Shown: positions 24,942 to 31,937 of the stretch, piece after piece
How positions within the stretch are numbered: position 1 is the stretch's first letter
Layout of the letters: each line of letters opens with the position of its first letter
Assembly: GCA_945915235.1 (NCBI GenBank)
Contig: CAMEEX010000014.1
Location: 1 to 34,963 of the forward strand
Length of the DNA stretch: 34,963 nt
Origin: an uncultured Clostridia bacterium
GTDB lineage: Bacteria > Bacillota > Clostridia > Lachnospirales > Lachnospiraceae
Direction of reading: 5' to 3'
Translations under genes and position numbers: made by a program
Notes under the pieces: model-generated
Seen by the model: only the letters and a program-made list of their open reading frames with translations
Told to the model about the DNA's origin: nothing
Database searches by the model: none

Positions 24942-25745
24942 TCACACCCTTATATCAGCAAGCTTAAGCGAGATTACCACCGCTGAAGCATAGACCATAA
25001 GACATGCCGTCATCACCGCTATTCCGTACAGATTACCGTACAACCTGCATATCAGCTCAGGTGCCGTAAGGCGCAGATACAATATAATTCCAACCGGAAC
25101 AATATCCATGACAAGCTGTTCAAGCTGCTTTGAGCTTATCAGCACCGATATCTCCCTCGCCGTGTCAGCCTTGTGGCTTATCGTGTTCACCGTATCCTGA
25201 ATTATCTCAACCATATTGCCGCCGCTGCGCTTGGCGTATGTGAATACCTCCGAGAAGGATATAATATCATCAACCCCTGATTTCTCCGCATATGCCGCAA
25301 GCACCTCCTCTATATTCCTGTTCACTGAGAGCTGTCCCCTCACACTGTCAAAAAAGTCGTCTATCTCAGACCTTTCCTTATGTATGAGTGCCATCTCCCT
25401 TCCCGCCTCCAAAAAAGCATTCTCAACAGAATAGCCTGCCCTGAGTGCAACCGCCACCACATTCATTCCCTCCTTAAACCCGCACAGCAACTTCTCCTTC
25501 CTCCTTTCTGACTCCCTCTCCCTGCGTATTTTTATGTACAACACGATAAACGGTGCCGTAGGTATCAAGCCCCATATTGAGTTATAAAATATATATCCGA
25601 ATATGACTGCACCGACAAATCCCTCAATAACATATGCGAACAGCTTCTGCCTGCCCCTATCCGACCACAGCCGCCTTAAGCTTCCCGTCATGGATAAGCC
25701 CATTCCCCGTAGCCATGAGCTTCCCGATAATTCTTCCCTTCTCAT
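24942..25745 (-). CDS. tadB: TadB-like type II secretion F-family protein
   Basis: This 267-residue platform protein has the start at the ATG 25745, with GGAGG 6 nt upstream. Later ATGs near 25697 or 25685 are possible, since the chosen start overlaps the cpaF 3' end by 89 bp. Two TM segments occupy ~37-70; the cytosolic F domain includes CGFKEGMNVVAVALRAGYSV and FAYAKRSGGN-like AEKSGVDDIISFSEVFTYAK; the last TMs are at ~205-262. With tadC it forms the membrane base for the pilus ATPase. Confidence 0.85.
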   Translation of the reverse strand: MRREELSGSSWLRGMGLSMTGSLRRLWSDRGRQKLFAYVIEGFVGAVIFGYIFYNSIWGLIPTAPFIVLYIKIRRERESERRKEKLLCGFKEGMNVVAVALRAGYSVENAFLEAGREMALIHKERSEIDDFFDSVRGQLSVNRNIEEVLAAYAEKSGVDDIISFSEVFTYAKRSGGNMVEIIQDTVNTISHKADTAREISVLISSKQLEQLVMDIVPVGIILYLRLTAPELICRLYGNLYGIAVMTACLMVYASAVVISLKLADIRV

Positions 25746-26088
25746 CAGCACCCTCCTTCACATACTCAAACAGAGTGTTCAACTCAATGCTTCCTCTCTC
25801 CCTCGTGGTGTCAATCCCCTTTATCTCAGATATCTTCACGACCTTACGGCTTCCGTCAGCCATTCGCTCAAGGTGCACCACGATGTCCACCCCCGCCGCT
25901 ATCTGGCTTCTTATAGCCTCTACAGGCATATCGACAGCCATGAGCACCATGGTCTCAAGTCGTAACATCAGCTCCTCAGGTCCGTTGGCATGCCCTGTCG
26001 ACAACGAACCGTCATGCCCCGTACCCATAGCCTGAAGCATATCAAGCGCCTCGCCGCCTCTCACCTCACCAACAATAAGTCTTAACCT
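25657..26088 (-). pseudogene. cpaF: cpaF/tadA pilus ATPase, 3' fragment cut by the AT-rich island
   Basis: Only the last ~143 codons of this secretion ATPase remain. The reading frame shows LIVGEVRGGEALDMLQAMGT then GHDGSLSTGHANGPEELMLR, the conserved Walker B/His-box region, and the usual C-terminus (IIGKLMATGNGLIHDGK). Upstream of the Arg codon at 26080-26082 the expected Pro-Asp and Walker A region are absent, and an in-frame TAA lies at 26089-26091. Complete homologues are roughly 400 residues or more. DNA beyond is AT-rich and unrelated. The fragment lacks a Walker A motif and start, so cannot be an active ATPase by itself. An internal GTG at 26064 is not a credible start. Confidence 0.88.
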
Positions 26089-26151
26089 TTATTACATACC
26101 ATTTTTATTTATATAAAATATTCAACAATTAGAATTCCCTTAAATTATTAA

Positions 26152-26171
26152 ACAACGTTTATACAACGTTT
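26152..26171 (+). repeat. Direct repeats near the island left end
   Basis: ACAACGTTT occurs at 26152-26160 and 26163-26171 (11-bp period). ATTAGA recurs at 26128-26133, 26181-26186 and 26192-26197. Short direct repeats just inside the end of an insertion are typical of recombinase arm-type sites, but no recombinase gene is in view. The rest of 26,092-26,250 shows no coding sequence. Confidence 0.35.
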
Positions 26172-26252
26172 GAAGCCTCAATTAGACATAAATTAGAGAC
26201 TGATAAAAGCTCATTTATTGCTATTTTTAATGGAAACCATTTGAAAATTAAA

Positions 26253-26280
26253 TTGAAGAATCAAAAAATTACTGTATAAT
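26253..26280 (+). promoter_or_regulatory. Promoter of the DUF3644-like three-gene cassette
   Basis: TTGAAG (26253-26258) is 16 bp from a perfect TATAAT (26275-26280), with transcription expected near 26287 and the TTG start codon at 26321 after AAAGGAGG. Confidence 0.65.
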
Positions 26281-26320
26281 AGAAAGTGTTAGGATTTTAG
26301 TTCGCAAAGGAGGAATTTAT

Positions 26321-27511
26321 TTGAAAAAACAAGAGTTATTAATAAAATCTCGTGAAGCAATGTTATCGGCTGTTCAAATATATAATAATCCTCAAATTAC
26401 ATTCAAAGCAGAATCTTTCATTTCGCTTGCTGTAATTTCGTGGACTTATCTTTTACATGCTTATTATGCAAATAAAGGAATAGATTATCGTTATTATGAA
26501 CAACATGGAAAACGAAAATTTTATGACAGAACAAAATACGGAGCATATAAGCATTGGGAATTAGAAAGATGTTTAAATAATAAAAATAATCCCCTAGACG
26601 AAGAAACAACTAATAATTTAAAATTTTTAATTGGAATTAGACATGAAATTGAACATCAAATGACAAATAGAATTGATGAAACAATAAGTGCTAAATTACA
26701 AGCATGTTCAATCAATTATAATTACTACATAAAAGAGCTGTTTGGAGATGAGTATGGCGTAGACACTCAATTAGGATTGGCTATTCAGTTTTCACCAATC
26801 AATCCATCTCAGGAACAACTTATGTTGAATAATGAAAAAGTTACAAGTAATGTTAAAAACTTTATATCTGAGTTTGAAGAAAACTTATCGGACGAAGATG
26901 TAAGAAGCCCTAAGTATGCATACAGACTATTGTTTACACCTCTTAATGCAAACAGAAAAGGACAAGCTGACCAAGTGATTGAGTTTATTAAACCTGGGAC
27001 AGAAGATTCCGAAAAACTTAACAAAGCCTATACGCTTATTAAAGAGACTGAGAAGAAAAAATATCGTGCTACAGATATCGTAAATTTAATGCATGAGAAA
27101 GGCTACACTTGGTTCAATGTTTCTAAAATGACCGACCTATGGAAATATGAGTTAGGAAGTCGTGAGAGTTATGGTGTAGAAGTGGCTTCATCTCTTTGGA
27201 TGTGGTACGAAAATTGGATTCCTGTTGTTGAAGATTACTGTAAAAGAATGAACCCAACAATAAAAGCTGATTCAATCAAAAATGGATTCTACCCAAATGA
27301 AATTGTTTCCATTTTGAATAGAAAAGGATTTAATAAATTTACCACTAATAGCTTCATTAAATTCTGGCGAGATGAAATGAAAATCAATAAAGACAATACT
27401 GAATATTGTTATAAAATGCATAATGGACGCTATGTTTGGTCGGAAGATTTCCTTACATTAGTCGAAGAATTTTGTGAAAGTCACAAGGATGAATTTATAG
27501 GAGATGAATAA
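26321..27511 (+). CDS. DUF3644-like protein with HEPN-type RX4H motif and duplicated C-terminal module
   Basis: This 396-residue cytosolic protein uses a TTG start with a strong AAAGGAGG site. The N-terminal ~140 residues are helical and resemble DUF3644; they contain FLIGIRHEIEHQMT, in which Arg107 and His112 form an RX4H pair, the catalytic signature of HEPN ribonucleases. After a linker, residues ~248-309 and ~324-387 look like two copies of one module: (A/P)xxIVxxLxxKGF..F...F..(L/F)W..E, then W....F/I..VE(D/E)(Y/F)C. These may be nucleic-acid or protein binding repeats. It starts an operon with the DUF6262-like gene (stop and start adjacent). HEPN RNase activity and a defence role are inference from the motif and the island context. 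Confidence 0.7.
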   Translation: MKKQELLIKSREAMLSAVQIYNNPQITFKAESFISLAVISWTYLLHAYYANKGIDYRYYEQHGKRKFYDRTKYGAYKHWELERCLNNKNNPLDEETTNNLKFLIGIRHEIEHQMTNRIDETISAKLQACSINYNYYIKELFGDEYGVDTQLGLAIQFSPINPSQEQLMLNNEKVTSNVKNFISEFEENLSDEDVRSPKYAYRLLFTPLNANRKGQADQVIEFIKPGTEDSEKLNKAYTLIKETEKKKYRATDIVNLMHEKGYTWFNVSKMTDLWKYELGSRESYGVEVASSLWMWYENWIPVVEDYCKRMNPTIKADSIKNGFYPNEIVSILNRKGFNKFTTNSFIKFWRDEMKINKDNTEYCYKMHNGRYVWSEDFLTLVEEFCESHKDEFIGDE

Positions 27512-27946
27512 ATGGGAAAAGAGGATAAAATGATTGAAGCCCAGAAAGCTTATTCAGAAGAAAAAGTAAAATTATTAAAAGAGGTTGTAGACATGATGAT
27601 TGCTAATGGTGAAACAGTTACACCATACAGCGTTATGAAAAAATCTGGTCTTTCAAAAGCATTTATATATACAAACGGTCAGGCAAAGGCGTATATCGAC
27701 CAGCATAGAAGTCAAAAAGAATACAATGTAAGAAAGCTCACTACACAAGATGTAATGGCTGAACGAATTGAGGAATTAGAAAAAGAAAATGCTAAACTAC
27801 GAAAAGAACTACGTTATTATAAGCAAGCTAGTTTAGAAACACTTCTCAACGAAAATCAGCTTTTAAAATATCGGTTACAAAAATTTGAAGAATTAGTAAA
27901 TCAGGGAATTATTAAGCTCCCAGAAAATAAAGAAACGGAGGAATAA
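27512..27946 (+). CDS. DUF6262 / Tn554 TnpC-like HTH coiled-coil protein
   Basis: This 144-residue protein begins directly after the stop codon of the previous gene. Residues ~35-75 look like a helix-turn-helix (VTPYSVMKKSGLSKAFIYTN) followed by a long coiled coil (EELEKENAKLRKELRYYKQA; LLNENQLLKYRLQKFEELVN). This layout matches DUF6262, the family of the TnpC accessory of Tn554-type elements, which normally accompanies two tyrosine recombinases. None is visible in the window, so it is either a remnant of the mobile element or a regulator/partner of the DUF3644-like protein. Confidence 0.65.
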   Translation: MGKEDKMIEAQKAYSEEKVKLLKEVVDMMIANGETVTPYSVMKKSGLSKAFIYTNGQAKAYIDQHRSQKEYNVRKLTTQDVMAERIEELEKENAKLRKELRYYKQASLETLLNENQLLKYRLQKFEELVNQGIIKLPENKETEE

Positions 27947-27950
27947 AATT

Positions 27951-28322
27951 ATGACGCCAGAAGAAATTAAAGAATTAGTTCTTAAGAACAAGGAATTAGG
28001 ATTATCAGAATTTATTGAATTATTACAAAGCATTGACAACACAAACGATGGAATTACTGTTGAGGAATACGACTGTGCCATTGAACTGAATTTTTCAGGA
28101 ATAAACACATTTATTCACGCTTTCGTAGTTGATGAAATCTGTGAAGACGAAGAATTATATGAGGAAGTTGTAGAATTAGCACAAGATGGAGATTGGGAAG
28201 AATTAGAAGAAAAAATAATCCGCTTCTATGTTTGCGTTATGGATGAAGATGGAAATAACCTGACAACCCACGAAGACTTTTTCCTAACACGAGAAGAATG
28301 GATTAGATTAGGCGGCAGATAA
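27951..28322 (+). CDS. Highly acidic small protein of unknown function
   Basis: This 123-residue protein has GGAGG before its ATG and lies 4 bp after the DUF6262-like gene. By count it carries 34 Asp/Glu against 8 Lys/Arg, giving a net charge near -26. No family was recognised. Predicted mix of helices and strands, with an acidic central block (VDEICEDEELYEEVVELAQD). Strongly acidic small proteins in mobile DNA include DNA mimics and anti-restriction proteins; there is no sequence evidence for that beyond charge. Confidence 0.7.
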   Translation: MTPEEIKELVLKNKELGLSEFIELLQSIDNTNDGITVEEYDCAIELNFSGINTFIHAFVVDEICEDEELYEEVVELAQDGDWEELEEKIIRFYVCVMDEDGNNLTTHEDFFLTREEWIRLGGR

Positions 28323-28339
28323 TACAGTAAACCTTTTAC

Positions 28340-28388
28340 ATTCGTATATTCTTGTAAGCTATCCTCTAGCTTATAAGAATGTACGAAT
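28340..28388. repeat. 22-bp near-perfect inverted repeat with 5-nt loop
   Basis: Arms at 28340-28361 and 28367-28388 match at 20 of 22 positions, separated by TCCTC; the two differences are G-U tolerant on one strand. A G-rich stretch with GGGGCGTGGGGGTG follows at 28393-28406. No T-tract follows on the plus strand. It sits after the three-gene cassette and could end its mRNA, be a structured RNA, or be a recombination or nicking site. No reverse transcriptase is nearby. Confidence 0.7.
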
Positions 28389-28488
28389 CCACAGGGGCGT
28401 GGGGGTGTAACCACCACAAAAGAAAAATAAAGATTAAAACATTAATAAGATTCAGACATTATAGTGTTGCGTTGTCTTTGCACATCTA

Positions 28489-28518
28489 TTGATTTTGAAT
28501 ATTTTTAGATGGTATAAT
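28489..28518 (+). promoter_or_regulatory. Strong promoter with extended -10 for the 307-aa hypothetical gene
   Basis: TTGATT (28489-28494) is 18 bp from TATAAT (28513-28518), with an extended -10 TGG just before it (28510-28512). Expected start near 28525, leaving a leader of about 130 nt before the ATG at 28655. Confidence 0.75.
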
Positions 28519-28551
28519 TAAGTTAATAAATGAATTTGTAGCAAAACAGCT

Positions 28552-28591
28552 CATAAGTATAGGACATTTCCTTTACTTGTGGGCTTTTTTT
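28552..28591 (+). terminator. Terminator-like hairpin in the leader of the 307-aa gene (attenuator candidate)
   Basis: A 30-nt hairpin (28552-28581) pairs CATAAGTA with TACTTGTG and AGGA with TCCT around CATT, with one mismatch. It is followed by GGC and a T7 run (28585-28591). It lies 27 nt after the predicted transcription start and 63 nt before the gene. A second possible stem GGGC/GCCC overlaps the T-run, and ATAAGT (28553-28558) can pair with ACTTAT at 28608-28613, so alternative antiterminator folds exist. A 3-codon ORF (ATG AAT TTG TAG) begins at 28530. Confidence 0.55.
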
Positions 28592-28654
28592 GTGCCCTTT
28601 AGTTAGGACTTATACAAAGGATTTTATTAAAAACAGAATAAGGAGGAATAAAAA

Positions 28655-29578
28655 ATGGCAGATGAAAGATTGCTTGCAACATTTAAGGTGGTAGAAACAG
28701 GTGATATCTTCAATATCTACGGCAACTACGATATCGAGAAAGGAAAGGTTGTTGATATTATTAACTACAAGGGATTAATTGATTTTGATTATCCTGATTT
28801 TTATGGTGTTTCAGCAACAAAACTTGTTGATGGAAAAGAAGAATCGTTTAAGCCTGTTGGAGAAACTTGGGCTGGACGCAAATATGAATGTATGGATATG
28901 ATTCATGCTTTTATTTCATCTATTATTATCGGGAATGATATCTATTCTAAGATTTATCTGGATTCAAAATTACAGGAATTGGTTGACAGCTACACAAACG
29001 ATTCAGAGGTTGCTCTGACAGTAAGTGGCAGAAAGATTCCAGAAAGAATTCTTTCGTACAATATGTACGATATGTACCAGCTCCTGTTAGTTACTGACGC
29101 ATTTATCTACTACAGTTATGATGAATCTGTATATATGTTAAGAACAGATGACCATAATATCGTTAGTGATAATTATTTCGCAGAAGTAGGACTTGCTGAT
29201 TCTATCGAAAATGTTAAATCAGGTAAAGAAATGCTTCTCTGGGGTGAATTGCCAGAGGGCGAAACCATTGAAATTAGAATGGTGACTTTATCCGACGGTA
29301 CAAGCATGGGAGACAATTTGTATGTATTTAAAACCAATGCTCCTATCGCCGAACTTAAGAAACTTGAGGAAGAATCATGTAAAGTGTATTTAGAAGGGCG
29401 AGATTCATCAGAGGTTCCTATCTGGGCAGATGTATTAACGGAGAAGGGCTATTGCTTTGATTATGTCGCAGAACACCAGCATGTAAATCCTTATGACACA
29501 TCAAGCGGTTGGCTTGAAAAGAATTATCCAGACATCACAGAACATTATGTAATTGAAAATCAACCTGAGTTAAAGTAA
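28655..29578 (+). CDS. Hypothetical protein (307 aa), attenuator-controlled
   Basis: I do not recognise this protein. It has an ideal ribosome binding site (AAGGAGG), a strong extended -10 promoter and a terminator-like leader. There is no signal peptide or membrane segment. The sequence is acidic and strand-rich, with aromatic-rich stretches (YDIEKGKVVDIINYKGLIDF; TDAFIYYSYDESVYMLRTDD) and a tail with HQHVNPYDTSSGWLE. Nothing resembles a nuclease or NTPase motif. It stands alone on the plus strand between the DUF3644-like cassette and the convergent restriction operon. A bidirectional terminator follows. Confidence 0.75.
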   Translation: MADERLLATFKVVETGDIFNIYGNYDIEKGKVVDIINYKGLIDFDYPDFYGVSATKLVDGKEESFKPVGETWAGRKYECMDMIHAFISSIIIGNDIYSKIYLDSKLQELVDSYTNDSEVALTVSGRKIPERILSYNMYDMYQLLLVTDAFIYYSYDESVYMLRTDDHNIVSDNYFAEVGLADSIENVKSGKEMLLWGELPEGETIEIRMVTLSDGTSMGDNLYVFKTNAPIAELKKLEEESCKVYLEGRDSSEVPIWADVLTEKGYCFDYVAEHQHVNPYDTSSGWLEKNYPDITEHYVIENQPELK

Positions 29579-29598
29579 TCTAGTATTACTTACTCACA

Positions 29599-29681
29599 GG
29601 AAAGAGCAGAAATTTTGCTCTTTCCCCTAGAAACAAAAAGACTTACGCTCGGATGGAACGTAAGCCCTGTTTTTATTTTTT
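29599..29681. terminator. Convergent terminator region with two hairpins
   Basis: Hairpin 1 is a perfect 10-bp stem GGAAAGAGCA (29599-29608) / TGCTCTTTCC (29616-29625) without a T-run. Hairpin 2 pairs CTTACG (29642-29647) with CGTAAG (29659-29664), followed on the plus strand by TGTTTTTATTTTTT and preceded by A-rich DNA that gives a T-run on the minus strand. Hairpin 2 can therefore stop transcription from both convergent genes. Confidence 0.65.
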
Positions 29682-30641
29682 ACTATAAGAAATAAAAAGG
29701 TATTCTTTTATTTGAGGAATTGGGTCTTTATATTTATTTTTTCCATATGTATATTTTAGCAAATTATGTATTGCTAATTCTAATTCATAAACATACTGCT
29801 TATAATATGAAGTATAGTTATCATCGCTACTGTTGAAATACATATATTTTTGAATTTTATCAATATATGTAAGCATTATAGGAATATTTCCTTCACCATT
29901 TTTTGGGTCGAGTCTCCTAGCCAAATCCTTGACTGTTTTAATCATTTCATATTGTCTAATTACTATGGATTTATATATTAATTTTCCCCTTATTTTTTTA
30001 TTATGAAACAAAAAATCAATTTTTGCGTATGCACTTGATATATTTTTACTACTAAGTTCCTTGCTTAAATCCATATAATACTGCATAACATTGGCTATTT
30101 GTTTATTACATTCATCTATCTGTGAATTAAATTCGTCATGTAAGTATACCATTTTACTTGACGGGGTATTGAATAACTCTTTAACTTTATCATCAGTTTT
30201 TTCCCAGATAAAATCTTTTATTTTTTCTTCTGCATCATGTATTACTTCATTTTTATCCACTTTTTCCCATATCTTATTATCACTTACTTCTGCATAATAA
30301 GCTGATAATTTATCTATGGGTATTTTAGTATGTAGAATTTTGGGATTTCTAAGTTTTGCAAGTATTGCATAATTTTCTTCGCAAAAGTTTTCAATTTCTT
30401 CTACTTTAGCAACCCTATATTCTGAAATACTAATAAGTAGAGTAACAAAAGCACTTGTTAAAAACCCTGAACAAATAATTATTACATAATTTCTGAGGTC
30501 TGATAAATTAATGCTTATTATTAGTCCAAAAAAACTTCTGAGATTATTTGTATATAAATGAAATTGTAAAATAGTAAATATCGCCAGACTTATCACAAAA
30601 ATCACAAAAGATGTTATTATGGCTATTTTTTTACTTCTCAA
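29673..30641 (-). CDS. Two-TM coiled-coil membrane protein at the end of the hsd operon
   Basis: I do not recognise this 322-residue protein. It uses a TTG start with GGAGG 6 nt upstream, only 10 bp after the hsdS stop, so it belongs to the restriction operon. Two hydrophobic segments (residues ~8-26 and ~52-74) precede a long, charged, mostly helical cytosolic domain (~75-320), basic near 200-235 (KIRGKLIYKSIVIRQYEM). No nuclease, NTPase or protease motif was seen. Membrane anchoring is unusual for a type I RM accessory; it may be a separate defence effector or a sensor linked to the RM complex. Confidence 0.72.
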   Translation of the reverse strand: MRSKKIAIITSFVIFVISLAIFTILQFHLYTNNLRSFFGLIISINLSDLRNYVIIICSGFLTSAFVTLLISISEYRVAKVEEIENFCEENYAILAKLRNPKILHTKIPIDKLSAYYAEVSDNKIWEKVDKNEVIHDAEEKIKDFIWEKTDDKVKELFNTPSSKMVYLHDEFNSQIDECNKQIANVMQYYMDLSKELSSKNISSAYAKIDFLFHNKKIRGKLIYKSIVIRQYEMIKTVKDLARRLDPKNGEGNIPIMLTYIDKIQKYMYFNSSDDNYTSYYKQYVYELELAIHNLLKYTYGKNKYKDPIPQIKEYLFISYSKK

Positions 30642-30651
30642 TTATATCCTC

Positions 30652-31926
30652 CTATTCAAATAACTGCTGTAACAATCCCTTTTTAAGCTCTTTCCATTGT
30701 TCAAGCTCTTGTTTTGCAAGGTCGATTGATGTGTCCATATCTGATAACAAATTAGCTATTTTTTTCTGTTCTTCTAAGCATGGATAATTTAAAACTGTAT
30801 CAACGATAACTTTCTTATTGATTGAATATACTTTAGTTCCTACAAGTAGTCTTACAATTTGCTTATGAAATTGTTCTGAATTAAGATAATGTCCCAAATA
30901 GCATGAAGCAAATTCTTTTTGTGGTCTGCAAAGCATTGTATGTAATCCTGAAAGAATTTTTCTTTCTCCGACATTCTGAACTTCCGCTACTTTACCAGCT
31001 GTATAATCTTCAGCCGTGTCCGCAACTATTATGTCTCCATTTTGGATGTAACTTTCATCATTAAACTTATCAGTAGAAATATCTTCATTAATAAAAGGTA
31101 ACGCATCATTTTCACAATCTATTATGCTTCCGAATTTAACTAATACATCACCATAATGGATGTTTTGGATTTGTCCTGAATCTTCGCTTAGTTGGTCTCT
31201 TGAAAATGAATTATTTTGAAGCATAGTAAAAACATCACCAAAGGTCGCGCTTTTCCACTCAGGATAATCAGAACCATCATCAGCTTTAAATCGAACTTCC
31301 TGACTAAAAATCTTCTGCATTGCTCCCTTTTTCTGTTCTTCAAGAGCTGCTACTTCCTGTTCTGACGCAGTTATTACATCATCAACAGAAGAAAGGAAGT
31401 CAGCTATTTTTTGTTGTTCTTCGAGACAAGGCAAAAGAACCTTTTGTTTCTTTAAGTCAGCAAATGGAGGAATATTTTTTAATGCAGAGCCATTAGATAA
31501 TTTTTTCCCTTCATTTGAAAGCATTTGGTCAAAAATCATCATAAAGTAATTTTGATTTACAATCTCTTTATTTTCTCTTACTCTCATTAAAGCCTGATTT
31601 ATAACACCTTTTTCAGCATTTTCTGGAAGTATATACATTTCTCCAATTGTTCCCGCACATGAAACTATAATATCTCCTGCGTGAATCTCGAATGACTTCA
31701 TTTTTTCAAAATAATCTTTAGTAATAAAATATCTTTCAAGTTTCCAATCGTGCCCGATTGCATTTTGTTGTTCGTATACTTTGACCGTACCCTGTGATTT
31801 TGGAACAAAAATTTCTTTTTTTAGTGCACTACCAAATGGTCCCTTTTTATATTCTGCTAATTCATCGAATGTAATTTCTTTTCTTTCAGGATAATTAGAG
31901 CCATCACCTTTTCTAAATCTAATCAT
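30652..31926 (-). CDS. hsdS: HsdS, type I restriction-modification specificity subunit
   Basis: This 424-residue protein gives DNA sequence specificity to HsdM and HsdR. It has the usual two-fold layout: TRD1 (~20-160), a central conserved helix (LLPCLEEQQKIADFLSSVDD, ~164-207), TRD2 (~225-375) and a C-terminal conserved helix (YPCLEEQKKIANLLSDMDTS). Each half begins with the same short block: RFRKGDGSNYPE at residue 3 and RFKADDGSDYPE near residue 212. These direct repeats could permit exchange of TRDs by homologous recombination. GGAGG precedes the ATG. The gene follows hsdM by 11 bp. The recognition sequence cannot be read from the protein. Confidence 0.93.
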   Translation of the reverse strand: MIRFRKGDGSNYPERKEITFDELAEYKKGPFGSALKKEIFVPKSQGTVKVYEQQNAIGHDWKLERYFITKDYFEKMKSFEIHAGDIIVSCAGTIGEMYILPENAEKGVINQALMRVRENKEIVNQNYFMMIFDQMLSNEGKKLSNGSALKNIPPFADLKKQKVLLPCLEEQQKIADFLSSVDDVITASEQEVAALEEQKKGAMQKIFSQEVRFKADDGSDYPEWKSATFGDVFTMLQNNSFSRDQLSEDSGQIQNIHYGDVLVKFGSIIDCENDALPFINEDISTDKFNDESYIQNGDIIVADTAEDYTAGKVAEVQNVGERKILSGLHTMLCRPQKEFASCYLGHYLNSEQFHKQIVRLLVGTKVYSINKKVIVDTVLNYPCLEEQKKIANLLSDMDTSIDLAKQELEQWKELKKGLLQQLFE

Positions 31927-31937
31927 AATAGCCCCTC

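Noticed and set aside
28340-28654. Retron or group II intron RNA region
   Set aside because: There is a large hairpin but no reverse transcriptase gene nearby.
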